Positions 53,301-62,234 of a stretch of 64,000 nt of DNA are shown here, piece after piece. Origin of the DNA: Bacillus thermotolerans. GTDB taxonomy: Bacteria > Bacillota > Bacilli > Bacillales > Domibacillaceae. Within the stretch, counting starts at the first letter, position 1. Each line of letters opens with the position of its first letter. The stretch is taken from positions 1-64,000 of the forward strand of contig NZ_JWJE02000008.1 of NCBI RefSeq assembly GCF_000812025.2, in the 5' to 3' direction. The notes under the pieces are model-generated. The model saw only the letters and a list, made by a program, of their open reading frames with translations, ran no database searches and was not told the origin of the DNA. Made by a program: the position numbers and the translations under genes.

Positions 53301-53430
53301 CTTTACGAACTCCCCTTCTTTGAAATTCTGTATCAACCATGTATATTTTAGTCTATAACCATTCATGGAATACACGGAATAAATAAAGTCTTTCGGGCGT
53401 TTGACTTTATTAATGAAAGGAGTTCACTGC

Positions 53431-53841
53431 ATGTTAGATCATACGGATAGGCAGATCTTAGAGGAGCTATCCAAGAACAGCCGGATGACTATGAAAGAAT
53501 TAGGCGAGAAGGTTCACTTGACTGGGCCGGCTGCTTCGGCGCGAGTGGCAAAATTAGAGGACAGCGGAGTGATTGAAGGGTATACCATTAACGTGAACCA
53601 GGTCAAACTAGGGTATATCGTGCATGCTTTTATTACGGTCATGACCGAAAGCATTTTTCATCAGCCCTATCTATCATTCGTAGACACACAAGAACAGCAC
53701 GTTATCCATAACTATAAAATTAGCGGAGACGGCTGTTATCTTCTCGAATGCCGCTTCCCCTCTAACGAAGTCATGAATCAATTTCTAGAAGAATTAAACA
53801 AGCATGCCAATTATAAATTATCTATTGTGATTGATAAATAG
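53431..53841 (+). CDS. Lrp/AsnC-family transcriptional regulator
   Basis: A 136-residue regulator with an N-terminal winged helix (residues 2-60; RQILEELSKNSRMTMKELGE, VHLTGPAASARVAKLEDSG) and a C-terminal RAM ligand domain (residues 70-135). The ATG at 53431 follows AAAGGAG. The amino acid or other effector is unknown. It is divergent from the MBL-fold hydrolase gene, so it may regulate that gene and itself. Confidence 0.88.
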   Translation: MLDHTDRQILEELSKNSRMTMKELGEKVHLTGPAASARVAKLEDSGVIEGYTINVNQVKLGYIVHAFITVMTESIFHQPYLSFVDTQEQHVIHNYKISGDGCYLLECRFPSNEVMNQFLEELNKHANYKLSIVIDK

Positions 53842-53860
53842 AGACTAATACAACACGGAA

Positions 53861-53890
53861 GGCTGCAGACTACATGTCTGCAGCTTTTTT
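53861..53890 (+). terminator. Terminator of the Lrp gene
   Basis: GGCTGCAGAC pairs with GTCTGCAGC around TACAT and is followed by a T run, 20 bases after the stop. Confidence 0.85.
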
Positions 53891-53944
53891 ATGTTAGAAA
53901 TAACTTCCCTCGGGCGTTGTTTTCATCATTTCATATCCCCGCTC

Positions 53945-54670
53945 TTAAGTTGCTGCATAAGCCATACAACGCTCCGCAAAGTCCAGTATATCCTCTGAAA
54001 TCGGATAGAGCCCTGTTTCCTCGGCGGGCAGCTTTCTTACCTCCCAGAATTTCTCCATCAGCTGTGTCTCTCCTTGAAAATGTTCATTTGACAACTCTAT
54101 TAACTGAGACCCGATTTGAGAGCCCTCGTCTGATTCGGGCTGAATATTATGCTTGAGACACCATTCCATTCGCCGCAGCAGCAAAATATATTGCCGTGTT
54201 GTCTCGTCATTGCTGCTGAGGTTTGGAATGGTCTTTTCTAACAAGGCTTTTTCCTCTTCCTGAAAATAGTCCGTCCATTTTTTAGAGCGATTTTGTGAAT
54301 GGCGGACAAGTTCGGAAACCCGCTCCCAAGATAGAGCTTCTTCCAAATCAATCATATTAATTAATGAGGCCGTATGAGAAAGACTTGTTTGCCATTTCGA
54401 GAGTTGTTCCTGCAGATAATTGTAGTGGGAAATGAGGATTTGTTTGTAGGATAGTTTATCTAATAGACTGCGGATGTCCTCTAATGGAAGTGAAAGAGAT
54501 TTTAGAATAAGTATTTTTTCCAGTTTAAATAAGTCCTCTTCTGAATAGTACCGCTTCCCATTATCCTCCCTAAAGCTTGGTGTAAGGAGATGAATCTGAT
54601 CATAGTAACGAAGCGTGCGAATGGATATGTTTCGCTGTTTAGCTACCTCCCCAGTCGTCCATCGTTTCAT
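53945..54670 (-). CDS. MerR-family transcriptional regulator
   Basis: A 241-residue regulator. The N-terminal MerR winged HTH is clear (MKRWTTGEVAKQRNISIRTL, RYYDQIHLLTPS, residues 1-70), followed by a coiled-coil dimer helix and a C-terminal TipAS-like helical ligand-binding domain (residues 125-240). The ATG at 54670 follows AGGAGG. It is divergent from the CPBP gene, whose promoter has the MerR-type 19-bp spacer with a central dyad. A drug or antibiotic ligand is a reasonable guess for this architecture. Confidence 0.88.
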   Translation of the reverse strand: MKRWTTGEVAKQRNISIRTLRYYDQIHLLTPSFREDNGKRYYSEEDLFKLEKILILKSLSLPLEDIRSLLDKLSYKQILISHYNYLQEQLSKWQTSLSHTASLINMIDLEEALSWERVSELVRHSQNRSKKWTDYFQEEEKALLEKTIPNLSSNDETTRQYILLLRRMEWCLKHNIQPESDEGSQIGSQLIELSNEHFQGETQLMEKFWEVRKLPAEETGLYPISEDILDFAERCMAYAAT

Positions 54671-54694
54671 TTCATGACCTCCTAAAAAAATAGC

Positions 54695-54725
54695 TTGCAG
54701 GTGACGTAACGTCATCTCATATAGT
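54695..54725 (+). promoter_or_regulatory. MerR-type promoter with 19-bp spacer and internal dyad
   Basis: TTGCAG (54695-54700), a 19-base spacer and TATAGT (54720-54725) form a promoter facing the CPBP gene. The spacer holds TGACGT-A-ACGTCA (54702-54714), a perfect dyad. Over-long spacers twisted into shape by MerR activators look exactly like this. Confidence 0.8.
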
Positions 54726-54759
54726 TGAAGTATACCATATATAGGAAGAGGGATGACCG

Positions 54760-55464
54760 ATGGAAATAAACCAGGCGAACTGGAAAAGCCAAGACCCCTG
54801 GGGGATGAAAGAGTTCATATTATTAATGCTGCTTGAATTTGCGTTTGTCATTGGATGTGTGAAATTCGTTGTCCGCCCCATTTATTCCCGCTGGTTTGAT
54901 GATGAGCTATATGCTGGCACATTCATGGGGTTAACCATCGCGGTGATTCTCCTTCTAGGTGTTTATTTTATCGCTCTTCGTCCCAAAAAACTGTCTTGGC
55001 GCGAAGTAGGGGTAAAAGCGTTCGCGGTGAAGGATTGGAAAATCATTGTTATATATTCTATGATCTTACTGGCTGGTGCCGTGATCATTATGGTGCTCAC
55101 TAGCTTAATGGGGAATTCGTGGGAGAACAGCAAAACAGAGGCTATGCAGCAAAACGTCACCTTCCTGACGATTCTCATTGCCTTTGTCTCTGCGGCTGTT
55201 ATCTCTCCTATCTATGAAGAAATTTTTTATCGCGGCTTTTTATACCGCTGGTTACGTACGCGTGTTGGATTTGTGGGAGCTCTTTTACTTAGCTCGCTCA
55301 CCTTTACGATCATTCACATTCCAACGTATAATGTCATGCCGGTCAATTTCTTCAGCGGGATGATTTTTGCTTTAGCGTATGAGCGTACCCACTCGATCTG
55401 GCCATCCGTTATGATTCACGGGTTAACTAATGGAATAATGGTTTTATTGACAAGTTTGGGATAA
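54760..55464 (+). CDS. CPBP-family intramembrane metalloprotease/glutamic endopeptidase
   Basis: A 234-residue membrane protein with about seven helices. The CPBP motifs are present: EEIFYRGFLYRW (EExxxR, residues ~160-171), FTIIHIP (His) and HGLTNG (HxxxN-type). Members process CAAX proteins or act in bacteriocin self-immunity. The start ATG follows GGAAGAGGGATG-type sequence. It is controlled by the divergent MerR regulator through the 19-bp-spacer promoter. The substrate is unknown. Confidence 0.88.
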   Translation: MEINQANWKSQDPWGMKEFILLMLLEFAFVIGCVKFVVRPIYSRWFDDELYAGTFMGLTIAVILLLGVYFIALRPKKLSWREVGVKAFAVKDWKIIVIYSMILLAGAVIIMVLTSLMGNSWENSKTEAMQQNVTFLTILIAFVSAAVISPIYEEIFYRGFLYRWLRTRVGFVGALLLSSLTFTIIHIPTYNVMPVNFFSGMIFALAYERTHSIWPSVMIHGLTNGIMVLLTSLG

Positions 55465-55506
55465 AAGCAGCTGGAACACACTATGCCAGAGGTTTGTCCA
55501 CAAGCT

Positions 55507-55540
55507 AAAGGCTGCAGACATAAGGTCTGCAGCCCTTTTC
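55507..55540 (+). terminator. Terminator of the CPBP gene
   Basis: GGCTGCAGAC pairs with GTCTGCAGCC around ATAAG, with A before and T after. It is nearly identical in stem to the terminator at 53861 and also faces the leftward gldA end. Confidence 0.85.
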
Positions 55541-55550
55541 TACTATATAA

Positions 55551-56663
55551 TTAAACCAGCACTTCTTTCGCCGCCGGTGCACTCAGCTGATCCACTGCCA
55601 GGATGGCGTTCGCTACGTCTTCGGCTGTAATGTCCGGAGACAGGTTCTTCATCGTTTCTCCCTCTTGCGTGGCGGCTTTTCCGACCTTCAACAGCTCTTC
55701 GTACGTGACATTTTCTAAGTGCAGTTCTTTTAATGTCGTCGGCAGTCCGAGCTTTTGGTAGAACGCGATGTATTTGCGCAGCTCTTCTTCCGGATGGAAT
55801 TCCAGCATGAGGTGGACAAGGGTGCCGTATGCGACCTTTTCGCCGTGGGTTAAGTGATGGATGTCTCCCGCAAGCTCGGTGAATCCGTTATGAACGGCAT
55901 GAGCACCGGCGAGTCCTCCGCTTTCAAAGCCTAAGCCTGACAGCAATGTATTCGCTTCCACCACTGCTTCTACATGTTTCGTAACCACACCTTTTTGCAC
56001 GGCTTTATAGGCTGGAATCGCATGATTGAACAGCGTCTCTTCACACTTCTGCGCAATCGCTACGGCGGCGATGCTTGTCCGTCCGCCGGCCATCGCAGTG
56101 CCGTTGCCGTTGAATGTCGCTCTCGCCTCCACCCATGTGGCCATCGCATCCGCGATCCCCGAAGCAAACAGTCTGGCCGGGGCTTTCGCAATAATCGCCG
56201 TATCGACAAGGACAAGGTCAGGGTTCTTATTGTAGAATTTATACGCTTCAAAGACACCTTCATCTGTGTAAATAACCGATAAAGCGCTCGTTGGTGCGTC
56301 AGTAGAGGCGATACTCGGTACGATGACCACGCCGACATTCAGTTCATCTGCCACGGCTTTGGCGGTATCGAGCGCTTTTCCTCCGCCGACGCCGATTACG
56401 ATGTCCGCTCCGTGCGCCTCGCCTTCTCTTTTGATCCGGTTCACTTCATTAATTGAAGATTCGCCGTTAAATTGAACGAAGCGGAAATCAATGCTTTCTG
56501 CCTGCAGGCTGTTTCGGATCGTTTCCCCTGTGACGCCCCATGCTGTTCTTCCAGACAAAATCAACGGCTTTCGGCCAAGCTGCTTCACATGCTCTCCAAT
56601 ACTTGTTAAAGCCCCTTTACCTTGTACATATTTACCCGGCGATACGAAAATGATATTTGTCAT
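55551..56663 (-). CDS. gldA: Glycerol dehydrogenase
   Basis: A 370-residue NAD-dependent dehydrogenase of the iron-containing/zinc-dependent group. The cofactor loop [18 protein letters not shown] and [13 protein letters not shown] are characteristic. The metal ligands lie in [26 protein letters not shown] and [11 protein letters not shown]. It interconverts glycerol and dihydroxyacetone, and related enzymes act on 1,2-propanediol and 1-amino-2-propanol. It is the last gene of the leftward microcompartment operon after a 94-bp gap that has no terminator, and GGGAGG precedes its ATG. Confidence 0.87.
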   Translation of the reverse strand: MTNIIFVSPGKYVQGKGALTSIGEHVKQLGRKPLILSGRTAWGVTGETIRNSLQAESIDFRFVQFNGESSINEVNRIKREGEAHGADIVIGVGGGKALDTAKAVADELNVGVVIVPSIASTDAPTSALSVIYTDEGVFEAYKFYNKNPDLVLVDTAIIAKAPARLFASGIADAMATWVEARATFNGNGTAMAGGRTSIAAVAIAQKCEETLFNHAIPAYKAVQKGVVTKHVEAVVEANTLLSGLGFESGGLAGAHAVHNGFTELAGDIHHLTHGEKVAYGTLVHLMLEFHPEEELRKYIAFYQKLGLPTTLKELHLENVTYEELLKVGKAATQEGETMKNLSPDITAEDVANAILAVDQLSAPAAKEVLV

Positions 56664-56694
56664 AAGAGCCTCCCATTGAATGGTTATTTTTTAC

Positions 56695-56728
56695 CGTTGG
56701 CGTACGGCGTACGTTTTTTGTACGAATG
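56695..56728. repeat. Repeated CGTACG palindromes upstream of gldA
   Basis: GGCGTACGGCGTACG (56699-56713) repeats the palindrome CGTACG twice, and a third GTACG half lies at 56720-56724. It sits about 40 bp before the gldA start in the leftward direction. It could be an operator or a small hairpin controlling gldA separately. Confidence 0.35.
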
Positions 56729-56757
56729 TCTCGCATACATCATAGCGTATGAAGAGG

Positions 56758-57891
56758 TCAGCCTGTGTATGCCCATTTTAATAGATAAATAATGTCCATT
56801 TCCTTGACCTGCTTCGGGTTTCCAGCTGTGCAGACGTCCTGCATCGCTTCCTTGGCGATGAGCGGAATGCTTTCTTCAAATAGATCCTTGTCAATATGAG
56901 CATCTTGAAAGGTAAGCGGAATGTTGAACTTTTTATTGAGAAGCTTAACGGCTGTCGACAGGCTCCTGACGCCTTCTTCTAATGTGGCACAAGGAAGACC
57001 TAGCAGACTGGCAATCTCGCCATACTTTTTTGCCGCCTCCGACGTGTCAATCGTTCCGTCACATAGCCCGCCGTTATACTCAATCATGTACGGAAGCAGC
57101 ATCGCATTGCTTCTGCCGTGGGACAGCGGAAGTCTCATTTCCATGGCGTGAGCGATCCCGTGATTAATCCCTAAGGAGGAATTCGCATACGCCATCCCTG
57201 CCATGCAAGACGCCAGCTGCACATTCTCCCTTGCGGTCAGATCCTCTCCAAACCGGTAAGCCCTCAATAAATACGTAAAAACTAGCTGAATAGCTTTCTC
57301 TGAAAATAGGCTGGTGAACGTGGTCGCTTTTGGTGAAACATAGGACTCGATCGCATGAGTCAGCAGGTCCATCCCCATATCCGCCGTCACCTCAGGCGGA
57401 ACAGAAGCGCTCAGCTCGGCATCTAAAACCACCGCATCCGGCTGCATCCATTCATCCTGTAAAGGCATTCTCTTATCATCGTTTATGATGGCTGCATAAG
57501 GCGTCACCTCGGAACCCGTGCCGCTTACTGTTGGAATCGTAATCAGGAGCGGCTTCCTCTTCTCGGGGATCGCCATCTGACGATAGAAAAAGAGAACCGC
57601 TTTTGCCGCTTCGATGGCTCCACTGTCCCCGAGCGCCAGGATGACCTCCGGCTTTTCCTTCAGAAAGGAGGCCAGTCCCTTTTTGACAGCCGTTAAGGAC
57701 GGTGTGCCTTCTATATCGGAAAACACATGGATCGACGCTTCCTTTAAACGGTTGATCACCTTTCCGGCAATGTGCGTATGGATGACCTGCTTATCGGCGA
57801 CAAGGAATATCTTCTCTGCCTTTAATTTTTTTAAATACTGTAGTGAATCGCTGCCGTGGTAGATGCTCGGCTGCATGGAAAACATATTCAT
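56758..57891 (-). CDS. pduQ: Iron-containing alcohol dehydrogenase (PduQ/EutG-like)
   Basis: A 377-residue NAD(H)-dependent alcohol dehydrogenase. The cofactor motif ALGDSGAIEAAKAV, then TVSGTGSEVTPYAAI, and the iron site in DLLTHAIESYV and GINHGIAHAMEMRLPLSHG are visible. In microcompartments this enzyme reduces part of the aldehyde to alcohol and recycles NAD+ inside the shell. No classic N-terminal targeting helix is evident. It lies 39 bases after the aldehyde dehydrogenase gene on the same strand. Confidence 0.88.
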   Translation of the reverse strand: MNMFSMQPSIYHGSDSLQYLKKLKAEKIFLVADKQVIHTHIAGKVINRLKEASIHVFSDIEGTPSLTAVKKGLASFLKEKPEVILALGDSGAIEAAKAVLFFYRQMAIPEKRKPLLITIPTVSGTGSEVTPYAAIINDDKRMPLQDEWMQPDAVVLDAELSASVPPEVTADMGMDLLTHAIESYVSPKATTFTSLFSEKAIQLVFTYLLRAYRFGEDLTARENVQLASCMAGMAYANSSLGINHGIAHAMEMRLPLSHGRSNAMLLPYMIEYNGGLCDGTIDTSEAAKKYGEIASLLGLPCATLEEGVRSLSTAVKLLNKKFNIPLTFQDAHIDKDLFEESIPLIAKEAMQDVCTAGNPKQVKEMDIIYLLKWAYTG

Positions 57892-57930
57892 TGGCTCTCC
57901 TCCGACATACGCGGCTGCTTTTTCGCCCTG

Positions 57931-59331
57931 TTAGCGGACAGATAAACTGTCAACAAGCACACACTTGCGTTTTCTGGCAAAATCCTTCGCAGATGTGAGA
58001 CCTTCTCCCGTCGGTCCGGCAATGGTGAAGCTTGTGTAGCCTTCACCGCCGACACCGAGCCCGGCATAGGAAGGACCGTTTTTCACAAAAATCGTCGTTT
58101 GGATCGCTTTCGCGAACTTCGTTAAGTTGTCGATGTTTTTCGAATGCATAATGGACGTATGGCGGAACCCGTGCTCGGCTTCTACCGCGAGCTCAATCGC
58201 TTCATCCACATTCGCTGTACGGACCACCGGAAGGATCGGCATCATTAATTCAGCTGACACTAACGGATGATCAGCCCCTACATCCATAATCGCAATGCGG
58301 GCATCCTGAGGAGCGTCCACGCCGATTTGCTTGAGGATATACTGGATGTCTTTCCCGACAAACTCTTTGTTCGCATGCCCGTTATCCACAACCAGCTCGG
58401 TCAGCTTCTCTACGTGCTTCGGATCGTTCAATTGAAAAGCACCATGCTTCTTCATATGGAACACTAAGTAGTCAGCGACCGCTTCCACGACGAACAGCTC
58501 TTTTTCTGCGACACACGGGATGTTGTTATCGAAGCTGCAGCCATCGACAATATCCTTCGCCGCTTTTTCCAGATCCGCCGTTTCGTCGACCACGACAGGC
58601 GGATTTCCCGCTCCGGCGCCGATCGCCTTCTTCCCGCTCGTCAGGACCGCCTTCACCACTCCAGGTCCTCCTGTAGCGACAAGCATTCTCACCTTTTTAT
58701 GCCTCATCATAATATTCGCCTGGTCGATGGAAGGCTCTGCGATAGAAGTGATGAGATTCTTTGGCCCGCCTGCCTCGACAATAGCCTGGTTGATGATCTC
58801 GACCGCTTTTAATGACGTGTCCTTCGCCCCCGGATGAGGGCTGAAGACGACCGAATTGCCCGCCGCAATCATGCCGATGGAATTACAGATAATGGTTTCT
58901 GTCGGGTTCGTTGTCGGTGTAATGGAACCAATCACACCATATGGAGAAAGCTCAACGACCGTCAGTCCGTTGTCACCGGATACCGCCTCTGTCTTCAAAT
59001 CTTCAATGCCGGGCGTTTTATCAATAACGAGTACATTTTTACGCACCTTGTCCTCGTAATTCCCCATGCCGGTTTCTTCGACAGCCATGCGGGCAAAGGT
59101 CTCTACGTGTTTCCTGGACGCTTCCCGGATCGCTTCAATAATGGCCCCTCTTTCCTCAAGCGACAGCTTGATCAGCTCTTTCTGCGCCTGCTCGGCCGCT
59201 TCAATTGCATCATTCATGTCCTCAAAAACGCCTTGTCCTGCTTCAGGGGTTTCCTCTTTCCTGCTCAGTTCCTCTAATACCTTCTTGACGATGCTTTCTA
59301 AATCTCTCTCTTGGACTGCCAATCTGTTCAC
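57931..59331 (-). CDS. pduP: CoA-acylating aldehyde dehydrogenase (PduP/EutE)
   Basis: A 466-residue NAD- and CoA-dependent aldehyde dehydrogenase that converts the microcompartment aldehyde to its acyl-CoA. A helical encapsulation peptide opens it (DLESIVKKVLEELSRKE, about residues 10-26). The catalytic cysteine is in NNIPCVAEKELFVVE (about residue 275), and the substrate loop GGPGVVKAVLTSGKKAIGAG is conserved. The gene overlaps the end of PduO by four bases. Start is GTG at 59331 or TTG at 59322. Confidence 0.92.
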   Translation of the reverse strand: MNRLAVQERDLESIVKKVLEELSRKEETPEAGQGVFEDMNDAIEAAEQAQKELIKLSLEERGAIIEAIREASRKHVETFARMAVEETGMGNYEDKVRKNVLVIDKTPGIEDLKTEAVSGDNGLTVVELSPYGVIGSITPTTNPTETIICNSIGMIAAGNSVVFSPHPGAKDTSLKAVEIINQAIVEAGGPKNLITSIAEPSIDQANIMMRHKKVRMLVATGGPGVVKAVLTSGKKAIGAGAGNPPVVVDETADLEKAAKDIVDGCSFDNNIPCVAEKELFVVEAVADYLVFHMKKHGAFQLNDPKHVEKLTELVVDNGHANKEFVGKDIQYILKQIGVDAPQDARIAIMDVGADHPLVSAELMMPILPVVRTANVDEAIELAVEAEHGFRHTSIMHSKNIDNLTKFAKAIQTTIFVKNGPSYAGLGVGGEGYTSFTIAGPTGEGLTSAKDFARKRKCVLVDSLSVR

Positions 59332-60314
59332 CCTCTTTCTTGTTCAAATACTTTTAATGCTTCCGCAGCGATCGTCATGTCCTCTTCGACACTGCCGCCG
59401 CTTACACCGATGCCGCCGATAATTTTGTTGCCGAGTTTCAGCGGATAGCCCCCGCCAAACGTAACAATTTTGCCTTGGTTGGAAAGCTGCACGCCGTATA
59501 GCTCGCCGCCCGGCTGAATGAGCGGGACAAGCTCATGGGTCGCCATTTTTAAAGCAACAGACGTGTAGGCTTTGTTTGGCGAAATATCTAAGCTCGCGAG
59601 CAGCGCATCCTCCATTCGGTGGACGAGGATCGGATTTCCTGCAGCATCTGCTACCGAAAATACGACCGGCACGTTGATTTCCGCTGCTTTCGCCTCTGCG
59701 GCTCTTGCCATTTTATACGCCAGTTCCAGTGTCACAACCGCTGCTGTGCTTTGTGTTTCTTTCATTTTTTCTGCCACTTTGCTTTTGACCTCCTCTAACA
59801 AACTGAAATATACTTCTGCCCGGGCCAGCATAAACAGGACGTCGGATAAGCGGTTGACGTACCGGATCAGTTCACTCCGCACCTCGGTATGCTCACTCAA
59901 TTCGACGATTAACCGCTCCGCCCGCCGGATGATCGACCGGGAAAAATGAAGGCTCGCTGACGCAGTCGTTTCACCCGGAATGATGAATTCGTGAATCGGA
60001 CCGAGCTTTTGCTCATACCGATCAATCACCTCTTCAAACCATGCGACATTCTTTTCATTGACCTTCTTCTCCAGCAGCTGGCTTCCTTTTTCATCACTCG
60101 CCAGCTCCGCCCCAACCACAAACAGCTCCTGCTGGATGGTTCGGATAATGTTTCGTAATTCCTCATTTGTCACTAAGGAGTAGGCGACGCCCAAGGAAGC
60201 ATTCGCCTCATCCAGCGTTCCGTAACAGTTGACCTTCAAGCTGTTCTTCGCAATCCGGCTGCCTCCAAAAAGGCCCGTCTCTCCTTTATCGCCCTTCTTT
60301 GTGTAAATTGCCAT
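59328..60314 (-). CDS. pduO: PduO-type ATP:cob(I)alamin adenosyltransferase with C-terminal heme-type domain
   Basis: A 328-residue two-domain enzyme. Residues 1-165 form the adenosyltransferase fold (TKKGDKGETGLFGGSRIAK, GTLDEANASLGVAY, FSRSIIRRAERLIVEL, RYVNRLSDVLFMLAR). Residues about 190-325 form a GlcG/HbpS-like DUF336 domain (VADAAGNPILVHRMEDALLA, SGGSVEEDMTIA) that can bind heme or corrinoid. It makes adenosylcobalamin, implying a B12-dependent enzyme in the locus. The start overlaps the EutN stop (TGATG), and PduP overlaps its own stop. Confidence 0.93.
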   Translation of the reverse strand: MAIYTKKGDKGETGLFGGSRIAKNSLKVNCYGTLDEANASLGVAYSLVTNEELRNIIRTIQQELFVVGAELASDEKGSQLLEKKVNEKNVAWFEEVIDRYEQKLGPIHEFIIPGETTASASLHFSRSIIRRAERLIVELSEHTEVRSELIRYVNRLSDVLFMLARAEVYFSLLEEVKSKVAEKMKETQSTAAVVTLELAYKMARAAEAKAAEINVPVVFSVADAAGNPILVHRMEDALLASLDISPNKAYTSVALKMATHELVPLIQPGGELYGVQLSNQGKIVTFGGGYPLKLGNKIIGGIGVSGGSVEEDMTIAAEALKVFEQERG

Positions 60315-60604
60315 CAAGCTTCACTTCCCTGTTCATTTACTTCCATGGAATCAACGATCGCGACGATCGCCGCATCAATGACTGAAACGGAGGAGCCGAA
60401 TACGTTTCTCGCTGCTCCTCCCGTGGTGACAAGAACGTGCTCGCCTGTTCCTGCGCCTACATTGTCGACAGCTACCTCCATGCGGTTGTCTACAGCTGTC
60501 CCCTTAGACGGATGGACCTTCTGCACGATGAGGAGCTTTTTGCCTACAAGATCATCTTCCTTCGTCGTAGCGACCACACTTCCTACCACTACTCCTACAT
60601 ACAT
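60314..60604 (-). CDS. eutN: EutN/CcmL-family microcompartment vertex protein
   Basis: A 96-residue pentamer-forming protein that caps the shell corners. The family opening MYVGVVVGSVVATTKEDDLV and ending VSVIDAAIVAIVDSMEV are clear, with GAGTGEHVLVTTGGAARN in the middle. The ATG at 60604 follows AGGTGATAAGG. It overlaps the PduO start by one base and lies 15 bases after the flavoprotein gene, so shell and cofactor supply are translationally linked. Confidence 0.92.
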   Translation of the reverse strand: MYVGVVVGSVVATTKEDDLVGKKLLIVQKVHPSKGTAVDNRMEVAVDNVGAGTGEHVLVTTGGAARNVFGSSVSVIDAAIVAIVDSMEVNEQGSEA

Positions 60605-60619
60605 CCTTATCACCTGCAC

Positions 60620-61396
60620 TTATTTATGTCGGATCAGTTCTACTCCCAGCTCCTTGGCTGTGTCAAGAGCCAGCGGGCTTATAATCGTGGCAGAAGAAAC
60701 GCGTAAAGCAAAAAATTTCTGCTTCGCTTCGATCACATCTGATCTTGTCAGCACTCTTTTCTGCACATCCTTGACTCTTGCGGAGCTGCCCGCTTGCGCT
60801 TCTTTGTGAAAACATGGGAGAGCACTTGCTCGAACCACATCAGACAACTCCTTTGCTTTTACCAGCTTGACGCCGAAGCTTTCAAGCTGATGAAGATATT
60901 GATCCACTTGATTGACGTAAGCCTGCGGCGCTTTATGCAAGCCAAACTCTTCTCTGATCGGGCTTCGCAGGTCACATCCGTCTCTCGCAGCGATGATCGG
61001 GATTCCCTTCATGATCACATGGGAAGCGAGGTTCGTCGCCAGGTTATCCGCGATGCCTAGCGATACCTTGACGGCTGTATTTAGCGTTAAGGTCGGAAAG
61101 ATTAACGCGCTGATGCCGTCATAGTAAGGCTTCAGTCCTTTGACCTCACGCTCTACATGCACCTCCGAAATCCCAAGCTCCTCCTTGATCAATTGAGGGG
61201 TTAATACGTACGCCGCGCTGTTCGAGAGCAGGACGTTTAACTCCCAGCCTTCCTCCTTGAGCTGCTTGATTTGCTGCATGGATTCCTGAAATCCGTAAGC
61301 GCCTCCGGTAAAGAAAACCGTCGCCTTCTGCATTCTCTCCTGCAACCGCTTGATGACTTCATTGACAATGGCTTCAATCATTTCCTCCCCACTCAT
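60620..61396 (-). CDS. Microcompartment-associated flavoprotein
   Basis: A 258-residue protein of the flavoprotein (phosphopantothenoylcysteine decarboxylase-like) family. The N-terminal helix GEEMIEAIVNEVIKRLQERM looks like an encapsulation peptide. FFTGGAYGFQESMQQIKQLK opens the fold, and LIFPTLTLNTAVKVSLGIAD and PIIAARDGCDL follow. Relatives in BMC loci are thought to hold a flavin or iron-sulfur centre, perhaps for electron transfer or cobalamin reduction. The ATG at 61396 was preferred to the GTG upstream. Confidence 0.8.
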   Translation of the reverse strand: MSGEEMIEAIVNEVIKRLQERMQKATVFFTGGAYGFQESMQQIKQLKEEGWELNVLLSNSAAYVLTPQLIKEELGISEVHVEREVKGLKPYYDGISALIFPTLTLNTAVKVSLGIADNLATNLASHVIMKGIPIIAARDGCDLRSPIREEFGLHKAPQAYVNQVDQYLHQLESFGVKLVKAKELSDVVRASALPCFHKEAQAGSSARVKDVQKRVLTRSDVIEAKQKFFALRVSSATIISPLALDTAKELGVELIRHK

Positions 61397-61406
61397 TCTC
61401 CTCACC

Positions 61407-62234
61407 TCATTTCGTGCTATGTAAAGCGATGCCTAATGGGGTGATGAGAAGAGGATGAGCCGGCTTGATAATGTCGATGCCGATTTCCTCATAAAAGACT
61501 TTCTCAAATTCATCGAAGCAGCTCGCTCCGCCAACCACATATATTTGATCAAGATCCCAGCGGCTGACATGCCTGTTGACAATAGAAGCCATTTTTTCAA
61601 TGACAGGCCGGATAACCGGAAACACTTCTCGTTGCCTGTTAGGGTCCTTCTTCAGCTTATCGGCCTCCTCGAAAGACAGCTTGTAGTTGCCGGCAAGAAC
61701 GAGGGTCATGTGCGTGCCCCCGGTCGGTTCATCCGCTGTGTAGACCACTTGATTGTTCTTCAGGATACTGATGCCTGTCGTCCCGCCGCCCACATCCACG
61801 ACGGCTCCCTCTGAAATGCCTAACACGGCTGCTGCTGCCGTCGGCTCGTCGACAATACGCTTCATTTCCATCCCGGCTGATTCCACCACATTTGAGAAAG
61901 CTTTCATGTTGCCAACCGATGTACCGGGCGGCACAGCCGTGGCTGCATGTGTTAACGTCGTCCCAAGCAAACCCTCCACCTGACCTTTGAGCTCCTTGAC
62001 AATTTCGACCGCTTCCACATAATCAACAACCAGCCCATCTCTGACAACGGACGCCGGCTGCAGCGCCCCGGCTACCGGCTGGCCGCTCTCATCCACGACC
62101 GCCAGCACAATATTCGCTGTTCCAAGGTCAACACCGACGTGCAGCTTCCCCTTGTACTCATTCGTCTTCTTCTCATCTATCAAGGCAGCAAAAGTATCAA
62201 TATAGTCATTGACCTTGACTAAATCAATGGTCAT
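61407..62234 (-). CDS. eutJ: EutJ-type Hsp70/actin-fold chaperone
   Basis: A 275-residue ATPase-fold protein. VGVDLGTANIVLAVVDESG is the phosphate-1 loop, GAVVDVGGGTTGISI the phosphate-2 loop and YVVGGASCFDEF the adenosine motif of the Hsp70/actin superfamily. IVDEPTAAAAVLG is typical of EutJ. It is proposed to help assemble or reactivate enzymes of ethanolamine- or diol-type microcompartments. Its start overlaps the PduL stop by four bases (ATGA). Confidence 0.9.
   Translation of the reverse strand: MTIDLVKVNDYIDTFAALIDEKKTNEYKGKLHVGVDLGTANIVLAVVDESGQPVAGALQPASVVRDGLVVDYVEAVEIVKELKGQVEGLLGTTLTHAATAVPPGTSVGNMKAFSNVVESAGMEMKRIVDEPTAAAAVLGISEGAVVDVGGGTTGISILKNNQVVYTADEPTGGTHMTLVLAGNYKLSFEEADKLKKDPNRQREVFPVIRPVIEKMASIVNRHVSRWDLDQIYVVGGASCFDEFEKVFYEEIGIDIIKPAHPLLITPLGIALHSTK

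Noticed and set aside
57931-59331. Long open frames on the opposite strand across the microcompartment genes
   Set aside because: They are antisense shadows of GC-rich genes, with no ribosome sites and no protein-like features.
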